Positions 23,131-32,211 of a stretch of DNA of 39,514 bases are shown here, in pieces. The notes below the pieces were generated by a model. The model was not told the origin of the DNA and did no database searches. It saw nothing but the letters and a program-made list of their open reading frames with translations. Source of the DNA: Candidatus Poribacteria bacterium (GTDB taxonomy: Bacteria > Poribacteria > WGA-4E > JAJDTR01); NCBI GenBank assembly GCA_022827055.1, contig JAJDTR010000048.1, positions 1 to 39,514 of the forward strand, in the 5' to 3' direction. Position 1 is the first letter of the stretch, and every line of letters begins with the position of its first letter. The translations under genes were made by a program, and so were the position numbers.

Positions 23131-25593
23131 CTAACCCCTGATGATTAGCGTTTGGCTCGTTGACCGACCTTCGTCATCAACACACGTGAGCCTATGTTTG
23201 CCAGTTACAGGTGTCAAGAACACTTTGTCGGCTGGGTCGCCGCTAAAAACCAACTGCCCGTCAAGAAACCAGAAGATCTGCTTTGTTCGATTCGACACGG
23301 ATGCTTGTAGTAAAATCTTCTGATTCTCAAGCGGAATCCCGGCGCGAATTTGGTATTCACTATCCTCCGTTGGAGAAGTGACAATAGGATGGTGTCCCGC
23401 AACAAGCCCCGTGCACTCGGAGAAATGCGACGGCATTTCCGGGATGGCAAACCCGCTGCGCTTTAACCACGTTCCTATCGAAGCGGGCCACTCCTCATAC
23501 ACCACGCGGCGATGCGTCCGACCTACCCGGCAATGCGAACACAACGCTGATCCCGTCCCCTCGTCGACATAAATCTCTTTGTGAATCGTGCAAACCGTAT
23601 TTTGGGAAACACTCGGAATGTAATAGTCAAATTTCGAACTGCGGCAATTTGAGGATGGCAACATTCCGCTCAACGAGCAAACCTCTCGAGTGTTCACACG
23701 TCCAGCGCGTGTGAACCAACGATTGGTTGCAGGTGTGGTTAGTGCCGTGAACAAACTGAACAGAATAGGTCCCGCAACCTCAGATCCGACAAGCGAAGAA
23801 ACTCCCGTACCATTAAAATTACCGACCCAAACACCGATGGTAAGTTCGGGGGTGTAGCCGATGCTCCACGCATCTCGGTGTCCGAAAGAAGTGCCAGTCT
23901 TCCATGCGATTTTGGGAAGATTCGTCGAAGCTTCGAACGCCGCAGGAAAGTCGGGCCGGCGGACTTCGGTAAGCATCTCGGTCAATATGTAACAAGCTTC
24001 TCTACTCAATAGCCTCTTTGCCGTCGCGTGACTCTTTGAACCCGCGATGTTTCCCTCTCCGTTTTCAACCGGATCCAGTGTCAACCGGTACTCCGAAAAT
24101 TCCCCGAAGTTCGCCAACCCGGCATAGAGCGTCGTTAATTCGAGCAGAGTCAACTCACAGCCGCCGAGAATCAAGGACAATCCATAATGACCTTTCGATT
24201 TCGGTAACGTGGAAATCCCGGCATTCTGCAGAAATGAATAGATACCGTTATTGCCAAGCCGTGAGTATAGATTCACGGCTGGGACATTGAGAGAGTGCGC
24301 CAATGCCTCACTCGCAGTCACGTATCCGCGATACTCTCCATCGTAATTTGCCGGCTGATATCCCGAGTAATCAATGGGCACATCGTTCAAAAGGCTTTCG
24401 GGGGTAATTAAGCCGCGATCCATCGCCAATCCATAGATGAACGGTTTGAGTGTCGAGCCGGGTGAGCGCCGAGCGTTGGCGCCGTCAACTTGCCCCTCGC
24501 CATCTTTGTCGAAAAATCCGTATGAGCCGACAAGCGCCAATACCTCGCGGCTCTCCGTGTCCATCACGACTATAGCGCCCGTAGAAATTCCTTCTCGCCG
24601 CAGCGGTTCTAGGCTCTCTTGCAGAATCCGCTCCGCGAGTTCCTGAACTCTGGCGTCAATTGTCGAACGAATGCGGCGAACCTGAATACCGGACGCACCG
24701 TTACTTGCCCCATCAGTGAATAAAGAGTGCCGACGGACATTGGGAGGAAACTCCTGTTCAGAATGGAAATTCTTGAGCAGACGTGTAAGATGCGGCGCAC
24801 CGAGCGGCATCGGGTATCGGCTTGTCGGAATCGGTTCACTAACGGCTTCCCGCAATTCCCTCTCGGAAATCCTTCCGAATGTCACCATACGCTTCAGCAC
24901 CTTCTCACGGGCGCGCACTGCGTTTGCATGGTGGTGGTCCGGTCGCAAATATGTGGGCGAGTTGGGGATAGCAGCCAATAGCGCGGCTTCACCCAAACTG
25001 AGACGATTTTGAGGCTTGTTGAAATATAGGCGAGATGCGGCGCTTGAACCGACGATGTTGCCGCCGTACGGTGCCATATTGAGGTAGAGCGTCAGAATCT
25101 CATCCTTTGAATAACGCGCCTCAATTTGAAGCGCGCGGAACATCTCTATAATTTTGTTGCGAATCGTTCGAGGTTTCGGCTCCATCATACGCGCAACCTG
25201 CATCGTAATCGTGGATCCCCCCCTGACGACCCTTCCCGCCTTAATGTTTGTGACCAGTGCCTGTGCTATTGAGAACGGGTTAATTCCAAAGTGGTGATAA
25301 AACCACCTGTCCTCATACGTCAGAACAGCCGTTTTCAGCTTCGGCGAGATTTCAGCCAAAGATGGTTCTGGAATTCGCCATGAGTCATCGGACGCCGCAA
25401 ACGCTCTGAGCCATTCACCATGCCGATCCAGTACCACCGTTGAGGATGGCGGATGTAACTTCTCCACCGGCAGAGGGAATATCCAGTTGGCTACGATCAG
25501 AATCAGTCCGGGTAAAACGACAATGGAACATGTCAACAAAAAGAGAGATCGTTTGAATTTTTTGGTGTCGAAAATCGTCTTTATCATCGTCAT
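23131..25593 (-). CDS. pbpC: Penicillin-binding protein 1C (bifunctional)
   Basis: Peptidoglycan glycosyltransferase/transpeptidase, 820 residues, anchored by one N-terminal helix (about 17-38). The GT51 domain has the catalytic Glu E94 in YEDRWFYHHFG, plus GGSTITMQVARM and the KIIEMFRALQIE and NMAPYGGNIVG motifs. The transpeptidase domain has S380-T-L-K383, S434-L-N436 and K565-T-G. The C-terminal about 120 residues match the BiPBP_C-type beta domain, typical of PBP1C. A Cys-rich segment (CSHCRVGR, CTIHKEI, CSLSG) lies between them, which could bind metal or form disulfides. No alpha-2-macroglobulin gene, a frequent pbpC neighbour, is present; murB follows. No strong SD. Confidence 0.95.
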   Translation of the reverse strand: MTMIKTIFDTKKFKRSLFLLTCSIVVLPGLILIVANWIFPLPVEKLHPPSSTVVLDRHGEWLRAFAASDDSWRIPEPSLAEISPKLKTAVLTYEDRWFYHHFGINPFSIAQALVTNIKAGRVVRGGSTITMQVARMMEPKPRTIRNKIIEMFRALQIEARYSKDEILTLYLNMAPYGGNIVGSSAASRLYFNKPQNRLSLGEAALLAAIPNSPTYLRPDHHHANAVRAREKVLKRMVTFGRISERELREAVSEPIPTSRYPMPLGAPHLTRLLKNFHSEQEFPPNVRRHSLFTDGASNGASGIQVRRIRSTIDARVQELAERILQESLEPLRREGISTGAIVVMDTESREVLALVGSYGFFDKDGEGQVDGANARRSPGSTLKPFIYGLAMDRGLITPESLLNDVPIDYSGYQPANYDGEYRGYVTASEALAHSLNVPAVNLYSRLGNNGIYSFLQNAGISTLPKSKGHYGLSLILGGCELTLLELTTLYAGLANFGEFSEYRLTLDPVENGEGNIAGSKSHATAKRLLSREACYILTEMLTEVRRPDFPAAFEASTNLPKIAWKTGTSFGHRDAWSIGYTPELTIGVWVGNFNGTGVSSLVGSEVAGPILFSLFTALTTPATNRWFTRAGRVNTREVCSLSGMLPSSNCRSSKFDYYIPSVSQNTVCTIHKEIYVDEGTGSALCSHCRVGRTHRRVVYEEWPASIGTWLKRSGFAIPEMPSHFSECTGLVAGHHPIVTSPTEDSEYQIRAGIPLENQKILLQASVSNRTKQIFWFLDGQLVFSGDPADKVFLTPVTGKHRLTCVDDEGRSTSQTLIIRG

Positions 25594-26229
25594 TTAATTG
25601 CGGTGTGCGGACTTGCCCCCAGAGGCTTGCGGCGGCAATCCATGATGCCTACCGAGAGGTCTTACGCGCTCCCTGCATTACTCTTTCGCATCACGCATTA
25701 CGCATTATGTATTACGCACTATCCCACACGCTCATAGTGCTGAATGAATCGGGGGAATTCGCGTAGGCCCTGATCCTAACGCTGAAGTTGTGAGTCACTG
25801 ATTATGCATGTGGTTAAATATCGACATGCCTGTAACATGACAATATCGAAGTGTCCACGCCCTGGCAGCCATTAGTCCGTAGTGCGAATGCTTGGGAAAA
25901 GGAGGCTGCGCTTAGATAAACGCAAATGTCATGCCAGCAGATACTTTGCCGCAGCCAACCGAAGTCTTGGACAGGGTTGACACGCTCCATTAACCTCACA
26001 ACGGGGTCTGATGCCGTCGGGATTCAGTATATCAGGCGGGATGCTGGACCTCAAGACAAAACCGGATTCTTCCGAATACGTCCCCTAATCCAAATTGCGA
26101 TGTTTATTGGAGAAATGGCTTTCATTCATATCGCGGAGATGATATAATTCTATGCGGTAGCGCAGGACATTGGCAAGACCATCGGAGGTCTAATCATCAA
26201 GACTCGGGAGGCGAGGAAAGGATTTCAAC
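25594..26229. other. Long spacer between divergent genes pbpC and DUF4386-like
   Basis: About 640 bases. A short imperfect tandem stretch of cgcatta-type units lies at about 25687-25720. Two small open frames (about 25814-25999 minus and 25926-26147 plus) have no SD and resemble nothing, so I do not call them. A TATAAT box near the right end serves the next gene. Confidence 0.5.
26140..26148 (+). promoter_or_regulatory. Extended -10 promoter
   Basis: TGaTATAAT (26140-26148) is a perfect extended -10 element; the -35 region is poor, as is usual for this class. Predicted start near 26155, leader about 75 nt to the ATG at 26230. Confidence 0.6.
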
Positions 26230-26889
26230 ATGAACGGCAAGTCTGCTGGGGTGTATCTGGTCGGAGGAATCACGGGAGTTCTGAGCGGTATTTTAATGAT
26301 TGCATCGGCGTATCTAGTGATGTTCCATTTAAGGGGAACTGAAGTAGGATCTGCGGAAGAGCAGTTGGGATTTATTGCGCAACATCCACTAGCCGGGATT
26401 GTACACGGATTAGGCGTTGTCAGTCTCATCCTAATCGCCCCCACGGTAATCGCGACGCTATGCCTTCTGGGCACAACGGCGCCCGTGCGCGGCTCTATTG
26501 CAACCGGTTTCGCGGCTCTTTGGGTTACCGTCGAGATTGTCGGACATCTGTCTCAAACAGCGCCGCTGCGCGCGCTCGGCGAGTTGTACACCAATCCCGC
26601 TTCCAGCGAGATGGCTTTGTCCATCTATCAGGTATCGCAAGAGTTCTGGGAAGCGCTTTCGATGACGGCAGCATTTTTCTGCGTGCTAATGTGCTTATGC
26701 TCCGGCTCCGCATTGGCCGCCAATTCAACTCGCGCATCGGGATACGCGTTTCTGATAGCGGCAATCGCCTTTCCGATAGGTCTTCTGATCCACGGCGCCG
26801 GGATTCAACTTCATGTTGCCCTGCGCGGGTTGGCGTTCATTCTGCTCTCGGTTGCGCTGATTCAGAACTCCAGAACAACGGAAGGATAG
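26230..26889 (+). CDS. Six-helix membrane protein, DUF4386-like
   Basis: 219 residues, almost wholly hydrophobic. Six or so membrane helices are visible: about 8-32, 53-80, 90-105, 139-160, 168-188 and 195-210. The GGITGVLSGILMI and HPLAGIVHGLGVV segments and general plan look like DUF4386-type integral membrane proteins of unknown function. An SD-like aggaaagg lies 8-9 nt before the ATG, behind an extended -10 promoter. It converges on purE with only 14 bp between the two stop codons, so no independent terminator is seen. Confidence 0.75.
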   Translation: MNGKSAGVYLVGGITGVLSGILMIASAYLVMFHLRGTEVGSAEEQLGFIAQHPLAGIVHGLGVVSLILIAPTVIATLCLLGTTAPVRGSIATGFAALWVTVEIVGHLSQTAPLRALGELYTNPASSEMALSIYQVSQEFWEALSMTAAFFCVLMCLCSGSALAANSTRASGYAFLIAAIAFPIGLLIHGAGIQLHVALRGLAFILLSVALIQNSRTTEG

Positions 26890-26903
26890 TCTACTCTGGC
26901 GCC

Positions 26904-27425
26904 TCAATAATTCTTGTAGCCGACCTCAGCCAAGCGGGCAGCTTTTTTGGCTACGCCGTCACTCAACTCTGACTTGTAAGCTTCTAACTTGGTCTGAAGG
27001 TCCGGGTTGTTTAGGCTAAGAACTTGGACGGCAAAGATGCCGGCGTTTCGTGCGCCGCCAGATCCGATCGCCATCGTAGCGACGGGAACACCCGGCGGCA
27101 GTTGTACGGTAGAATATAGTGCATCTACTCCGTCGAGTGGACCTCCGTCAATGGGTACACCGACTACCGGAAGCGTTGTATGCGCGGCTATCACTCCGGC
27201 AAGGTGAGCCGCTCGCCCGGCGCCGGCAATAATTACATGAATCCCTCTGTCTCTGGCGGTGGTGGCATATTCCATCGTCATCTCTGGAGAGCGATGCGCC
27301 GATGAAATGGTAATCTCAAACGGAATCTCGAATTCCTCCAATACCTTAGCAGCCTCTGCCATCCGATCAAGGTCGGAATCACTTCCCATCACAATGCTAA
27401 CAAGCGGGGTTTCGTTAGAAGTCAT
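26904..27425 (-). CDS. purE: N5-carboxyaminoimidazole ribonucleotide mutase
   Basis: Purine biosynthesis enzyme converting N5-CAIR to CAIR. 173 residues is normal for class I PurE. Signatures are [10 protein letters not shown] (13-22), [35 protein letters not shown] and [16 protein letters not shown], covering the active-site loops. No purK follows, although class I PurE needs N5-CAIR from PurK; it must lie elsewhere. The SD is weak (agaggtga is about 16 nt upstream). Confidence 0.95.
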   Translation of the reverse strand: MTSNETPLVSIVMGSDSDLDRMAEAAKVLEEFEIPFEITISSAHRSPEMTMEYATTARDRGIHVIIAGAGRAAHLAGVIAAHTTLPVVGVPIDGGPLDGVDALYSTVQLPPGVPVATMAIGSGGARNAGIFAVQVLSLNNPDLQTKLEAYKSELSDGVAKKAARLAEVGYKNY

Positions 27426-27669
27426 ACGGATATTAAATCACCTCTGATTATCAATTGGGATTAAACGATGTTTTGGAGAATCATGACTCATGCTGCCATA
27501 TCCCACTGCCAACACCGTCCTCTGAAAATACATATATAGCACGCGGCAATCACGATGTCAAGCATAACTCATTACTAAACAACTTAAGCGGTATAACGTC
27601 TGATAACTTTGGAACTGTCCGCTAGTGTTAAGGACTGTCGGGGCCTTTTGACTTGAAAAGGAAAGTGCG

Positions 27670-28497
27670 ATGAGAGGAATTTCGAAGCTAATATTAGGAC
27701 TATTGCTTTGCAGTTTAGTGCTGTTATTGGTGGCATACGGCTTATACAGCAGAGGTCTCCAAGCCCAAAATGAGGATGGTAGCCAGCCGACTAACGAGCA
27801 AACTGAAATCACGCCAACAAGAGCCACGACCGAAGTTCGGCGTCAGGACACAACCAACATCAATGAACGGACACCTCCACGAAGGCAATTGAACCAACCA
27901 AGCCAAGACTTCTATCAACCAATTGTCGAGAACAATCTCTTTCGTCCTCTAGGTTGGAGAAAACCGGACGATGAACCCCAATATACCTTGGTCGGAACAC
28001 TAATCGAATCAAAAAACCAACGCGCGAAAGCGTTCTTGATAGAACGGCGATCCAATCGTTACTATCCCGTATCGGTTGGCGAAAAAGTTGGTGACGCGGT
28101 GGTGGAAAGCATCAAGCCGAACGAGGTCAACCTCAACGAAGATGGCAAGACCGTGACGCTTAGAGCAAATTCCAATCGATTTCTGGACACCTCGGCGGTA
28201 TCCAACAGAGGCAGGACGCAGTTCAATAAAGGCTCTGAGGCTACTTCGTCCGAGAGCAAGAAGCCGCAAGAGGGCAATCCCGAAAATCGTGGCAATCGTG
28301 AATGGAATGAGGACAGAATGCGTAATATAGCCGATCGATTTCGCAACGCCTCACCTGAAGAACGCGAACGCATGAGGGAGGAATTTCGCCGTCGTGGTAG
28401 GGAACGGCGCGCTCGTGGAGAGCGGGGAGGAAGAGAAGGGAGAGGACGAGGTAGAAACCGGGATGGCGGTAGAGATACCCAGCGTCGAAGAGACTAA
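27670..28497 (+). CDS. Inner-membrane protein with GspC-like domain and Arg/Gly-rich tail
   Basis: 275 residues. A membrane helix (about 7-25) is followed by a disordered linker (30-80), then a domain of about 85-168 (VENNLFRPLGW ... YTLVGTLIES ... AFLIERRSNRYYPVSVGEKVGDAVVESIKPNEVNL) whose pattern matches the HR region of GspC/PilP-type secretion or pilus proteins. Residues of about 180-275 are highly charged, ending in an Arg/Gly/Glu-rich tail (RGRERRARGERGGREG). Such a tail is not a feature of classical GspC. SD aaaggaaag precedes the ATG. No other type II secretion or pilus gene is adjacent, so the partner is unknown. Confidence 0.7.
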   Translation: MRGISKLILGLLLCSLVLLLVAYGLYSRGLQAQNEDGSQPTNEQTEITPTRATTEVRRQDTTNINERTPPRRQLNQPSQDFYQPIVENNLFRPLGWRKPDDEPQYTLVGTLIESKNQRAKAFLIERRSNRYYPVSVGEKVGDAVVESIKPNEVNLNEDGKTVTLRANSNRFLDTSAVSNRGRTQFNKGSEATSSESKKPQEGNPENRGNREWNEDRMRNIADRFRNASPEERERMREEFRRRGRERRARGERGGREGRGRGRNRDGGRDTQRRRD

Positions 28498-29026
28498 TAT
28501 TGAGTCACCGCCTATCTCTTAATTGTAGCGTAGACGATGTAATTCTAAATGCGACTCTATCTACGAATCCCCGACATTAAGAACCTGTTCGAAAAGTACA
28601 TTTTGTAAGGTGCAATCAACCGACTGAATAAGGAGGGCGATTGGAATCTTCCGTGCACCAGCCTCAAAAGCCCCGGAGGGGGACCAAGCGACTGATGAAG
28701 GAGCGCGATAGAGATCCCACAGGTATATATCGGGAAATTACAAAAACGTGTCTTCAAATGACTAAAAATGGCTTTGCTACCGAATTTTCAAAAAGGCTCT
28801 AAGTCCCTCGTGTACCAATAATTCGTTACCGCAATGCAAAAAAACGTCGTTGGACAATCCGGCTAAGTCTGTACTCCTCTTAAGCAACTCTTTTCCCAAC
28901 TAGTTGATTTTGCAAGCGGTAATTCTCACCGGAAATCCAAAAACCTGAAGACACCTATAGAAAGGACTTCAGGTTTTTGGACAGATTTTAAAACCACAGT
29001 CAAGCGACGAACCCGGGCTTTGCGCC
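28498..29026. repeat. Gene-free stretch with two repeat copies and a terminator hairpin
   Basis: Two repeat copies lie at about 28603-28660 (starting ttgtaaggtgca, ending gtgcaccag) and about 28680-28725 (accaagcgac...gagatcccacaggtata), joined by agcctcaaaagccccgg, which also appears near 4610. The hairpin at 28936-28981 ends the region. No gene is seen. Confidence 0.7.
28936..28981 (-). terminator. Perfect 15-bp hairpin, probable terminator of the lipoprotein gene
   Basis: tccaaaaacctgaag (28936-28950) pairs exactly with cttcaggtttttgga (28967-28981) around a 16-nt loop. On the minus strand it lies 46 nt past the stop of the lipoprotein gene; the U-rich part is in the 3' arm. It may be bidirectional. 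Confidence 0.65.
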
Positions 29027-29783
29027 CTAATTCCAAGTAACCACGCCCCCGGAACCAAGCAAAATTAGGTTTTCCGGTTTCATCAAAACTTCACCTTCTT
29101 TGACTATTTGCATACCGGTCGGGAATAGGGCGTAGGCAATTCGCCGAGGAAGATGGTTTCCCAGATCAGCCATCATCTCTTTCTCTGACTTATAACCTAC
29201 CATGCCGCGGTTCTCGACTTGAAACGCATGCCAATATTTTAGGTAATCCACAACCTTGTCATCAAAGATGAGTTCCCCTGTTTTAGTGTCCACGATTCTT
29301 ATTTGGGTCGTTACGAGTGCACTTTGGCGCGCACGGAGGTAGTCCGCGGTTCCTGAAATCCCGCCTTGGCTTCCCTGTTTTCGGTATACGACAGTATCGT
29401 TCCAACGTTTAAATTTAGGATTATCGATTTTGCCGAAAACGATTAAATCAACTTCCAACCCTTGACCAACCTTTGCAGCTAATGCGGGATCGGTGAATAT
29501 ATCGGTCAGCGTCAAACCCAATTCCTTAAGCTTTGTCGCTACCGGCGCCACCTTCTCGGATTGATCATAGACCCATTCGGTTTCCTTAAGCGCAAGTTCA
29601 AAGCGGGTGGCGAGATTAATGGGCACCCATTTTCCCATGGTTCCTGCTTTATCTTCTGTTAGGAATGGTGCAATGGCAACAGCGTTTGCCTGCTCTAATG
29701 GCGGCGGCGCGTTAAGACTTGCCCCGCAGCCAACGACCAAAACAAGAATAAGCGGTACTAGGAAAAAACGAAGCAAATTCATC
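29027..29783 (-). CDS. Predicted lipoprotein, possibly CsgG/LpoB/GNA1162-like fold
   Basis: About 251 residues from the ATG at 29783, chosen because ggagg lies about 10 nt upstream; the open frame continues 21 codons further without an SD. The signal peptide MNLLRFFLVPLILVLVVGC ends in a lipobox with C19 as the lipidated residue. The mature part has AVAIAPFLTEDK, a segment DLIVFGKIDN and TQIRIVDTKTGELIF, a pattern of beta strands seen in CsgG, LpoB and similar periplasmic proteins. Exact family not certain, function unknown. It faces the outer membrane or periplasm. A perfect hairpin follows it. Confidence 0.65.
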
Positions 29784-30068
29784 TGAAACAGTCCTCCTTT
29801 TATAATGTTGGAAATTCGCGGCAAATTATTGTTTAAGAATGTCACTGGATCGGTTTGATATCAACCTCAAAATTTCCCTATTGTTAATAGGATACCACAA
29901 AACCGCATTGGATGAAACACATTTTTTCTCAATCAGGGACTTTCAGTATTGAACGCGATTCATCGCCTCACTGAACCTTTCACACTGTGCGCTGACCTGC
30001 ACGACACTGAGTATAAATTGGTCAAGTCGAAAAGTCGTTCGCGTCGTTGTACGCCCTGTGGAGCACTG

Positions 30069-30620
30069 TTACTCAAGAACACGGAACAACATATCAAATA
30101 CCGCTCGTTCATCGACACGATGCTTAAGTGTTGCATGGCATTTTATCGCATGATGTTTTTTGTCTTTCACCGTTAGGCGAACTCGAATTTGAGGACTGGG
30201 AATCAACTCATCTAGCGTGAAGACCTCGTAAAAATCTTGCCGCTGCTCCGGTTCAAGCGTTACCGGCAGGCTGTTGCGAAGAAGGCTGGGAAAAATGGCG
30301 GCTTGAGGTGCCGCGTACTGATCTGCCGTCTGCCACTTTCGTCCGATTTTCGCCTGGAATCGATATCCTTCAATGGTAACGGGAATCTGGTCGTTTTCAT
30401 TATATATTCTGCACGATATCAGGAACAAAATATGTCCGCCGCGCGTAATAAAACAATTGGTTTGCCCTGCGATCAAATCCACTCGGTTCCGCATTCTCCA
30501 TCGTCCCCGTTGTAAATATGTTGAATGTGGAAGACCGCGCAAGAAATCAAAAAGCCACTTGGATATGGAAAGCAGTAGCGCTATGATGCTCAGAACGAGG
30601 GCAATTGTGGCTTTGTCCAA
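30069..30620 (-). CDS. Small membrane-anchored protein of unknown function
   Basis: 183 residues. One N-terminal helix (about 5-28, ATIALVLSIIALLLSISKW) is followed by a beta-rich domain (residues of about 45-150) and a charged end. The start is a TTG at 30620; ggagg lies 13 nt upstream, somewhat far. I recognise no family. A strong promoter drives it from the shared divergent region at 30672-30701. The 220 bp between this gene's stop and the lipoprotein gene hold nothing that I recognise. Confidence 0.55.
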   Translation of the reverse strand: MDKATIALVLSIIALLLSISKWLFDFLRGLPHSTYLQRGRWRMRNRVDLIAGQTNCFITRGGHILFLISCRIYNENDQIPVTIEGYRFQAKIGRKWQTADQYAAPQAAIFPSLLRNSLPVTLEPEQRQDFYEVFTLDELIPSPQIRVRLTVKDKKHHAIKCHATLKHRVDERAVFDMLFRVLE

Positions 30621-30637
30621 TTCGCTTTAACAACCTC

Positions 30638-30669
30638 CGTATAGACGTATAGACGTATAGACGTATAGA
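30638..30669. repeat. Four perfect 8-bp tandem repeats
   Basis: cgtataga occurs four times without a mismatch. They lie at the predicted transcription start and 5' leader of the minus-strand gene. See findings. Confidence 0.9.
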
Positions 30670-30671
30670 GT

Positions 30672-30701
30672 AGTATATTGATGCGGAGTAATACAAGTCA
30701 A
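30672..30701 (-). promoter_or_regulatory. Minus-strand promoter of the divergent pair
   Basis: TTGACT (30701-30696), an 18-nt spacer and TATACT (30677-30672). The predicted start is near 30665, inside the 8-bp repeat array. It overlaps the plus-strand promoter at 30678-30707. Confidence 0.7.
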
Positions 30702-30707
30702 TACAAT
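30678..30707 (+). promoter_or_regulatory. Plus-strand promoter of the PQQ-like gene
   Basis: TTGATG (30678-30683), an 18-nt spacer and TACAAT (30702-30707), about 34 nt before the ATG at 30742 (or 49 before 30757). It overlaps the minus-strand promoter, so the two cannot be used by polymerase at the same time. Confidence 0.55.
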
Positions 30708-30741
30708 TTAGGACGGCGGATTCTGGATAAACTCATACTGT

Positions 30742-32154
30742 ATGGCAGGTGAGCGGATGAAAAGAGGACAGAAATTGGGGTTTCTGATATATTTGTCATT
30801 TGGCTGTATGCTCTGCTGTTTCAGTCACGGCGACGCGGATGACTCGGCTAAGCGCACTCAGTTAGCAGACCTACGCACACGGAAAACCGGCAGCGACTGG
30901 CAAAGTTTTCTTGGTCCAACTGGAGATGGAAAGTCTCCCGAAAAGGGGCTGTATCTTCCCTGGCACAAATCGGGACCACCGGTAATCTGGCATAAACGGA
31001 TTGGCACGGGCTATGCCGCTCCTTCAGTTGCCAAGGGACGATTGTTCAGCTTTGATCGACATTGGAACAATGCCCGTCTAACTTGCATGAGAAGTGAAAC
31101 CGGCGAGGAGTTATGGAGATTTGAATATCTCACAGATTACGAGGATATGTACGGTTATAACAACGGTCCTCGTGCATGTCCAGTGGTGGACGAGGATCGA
31201 GTGTATGTTTTCGGCGCGGAGGGCATGTTGCATTGCGTTGGTGCGGCGAACGGCGAGTTGATTTGGAAGGTGAATACGACAAAGGAATTCAATGTCGTCA
31301 AAAACTTTTTCGGCGTTGCATCCGCACCTATTGTCGAGCGCAATTTGCTAATTGTTCAGATTGGCGGGTCGCCGCCAGATAGTCCCGAAGACGTGTATGC
31401 CGCTCAGGGACGACTCTCGGGCAACGGAAGCGGCATTGTTGCATTTGACAAATTCACGGGAGAAGTAAGGTATAAGATTACTGACGAGTTAGCGAGTTAT
31501 GCCAGCCCAACTGTGGCGACGATTAACGGCAGGCGATGGAGTTTCATGTTTGCAAGGGGCGGGTTGTTCGGCTTTGAACCGCGCACAGGGGTAGTAGATT
31601 TCCATTATCCGTGGCGGTCCAAGAAGCTGGAGTCGGTAAACGCCGCCAATCCAGTTGTGGCAGGCGATCTCGTGTTCATCAGCGAGGCCTATGGACGCGG
31701 GAGTTCACTGCTGAAGGTGAGACCGAGCGGATATCAGGTAGTATGGAAAGACGCGCCCCGTAGGCGAAGCAAGTCAATGATGTTGCATTGGAACACCGCA
31801 ATCCACCACAGCGGCTACCTCTACGGTTGCAGCGGGAGACACGCTCAAGGCTCGGACTTGCGCTGCGTCAAACTGGAAACAGGAGAAGTTATGTGGTCGG
31901 AACGGATTGACGAACGCACCTCATTACTTTACGTAGACGGTTATTTCGTGGGGTTGGGCGAGTACGGCACGTTAATGCTGATTCGTGCCAACTCTAAGGA
32001 ACCGGAGGTAGTATCGCGCGTTCGGATGACTGATGAACGGGGACAGGAGTTAATCGGTTATCCGACCTGGGCGGCGCCGGTATTGTCTAACGGATTTCTC
32101 TACATTCGAGGAAAGGATCGATTGGTGTGTCTAGATCTCGGCTTGAAGAAGTAA
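30742..32154 (+). CDS. Secreted PQQ-binding-like beta-propeller protein
   Basis: 470 residues. A signal peptide (IYLSFGCMLCCFSHGDA) is followed by a propeller built of repeats such as GEELWRFEYL, DRVYVFGAEGMLHCVGAANGELIWKVN and GEVMWSERID. These match PQQ-like beta-propeller (BamB-type) repeats common in Planctomycetes-type genomes. The enzyme calcium and PQQ ligands of true dehydrogenases cannot be confirmed, so a structural or binding role is as likely. The start is uncertain: ATG 30742 or ATG 30757, the latter with aggtgag just upstream. It converges on the Gfo/Idh/MocA gene, 57 bp away. Confidence 0.82.
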   Translation: MAGERMKRGQKLGFLIYLSFGCMLCCFSHGDADDSAKRTQLADLRTRKTGSDWQSFLGPTGDGKSPEKGLYLPWHKSGPPVIWHKRIGTGYAAPSVAKGRLFSFDRHWNNARLTCMRSETGEELWRFEYLTDYEDMYGYNNGPRACPVVDEDRVYVFGAEGMLHCVGAANGELIWKVNTTKEFNVVKNFFGVASAPIVERNLLIVQIGGSPPDSPEDVYAAQGRLSGNGSGIVAFDKFTGEVRYKITDELASYASPTVATINGRRWSFMFARGGLFGFEPRTGVVDFHYPWRSKKLESVNAANPVVAGDLVFISEAYGRGSSLLKVRPSGYQVVWKDAPRRRSKSMMLHWNTAIHHSGYLYGCSGRHAQGSDLRCVKLETGEVMWSERIDERTSLLYVDGYFVGLGEYGTLMLIRANSKEPEVVSRVRMTDERGQELIGYPTWAAPVLSNGFLYIRGKDRLVCLDLGLKK

Positions 32155-32211
32155 TCAAACTGTAGATTCCGCATTCAGAGGGCACTATCTCAATTCCCTA
32201 ACACCGAGCCG

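Noticed and set aside
25814..26147. Small ORFs on both strands in the pbpC spacer
   Set aside because: Neither has an SD, a membrane or domain signature, or a family resemblance; they overlap each other.
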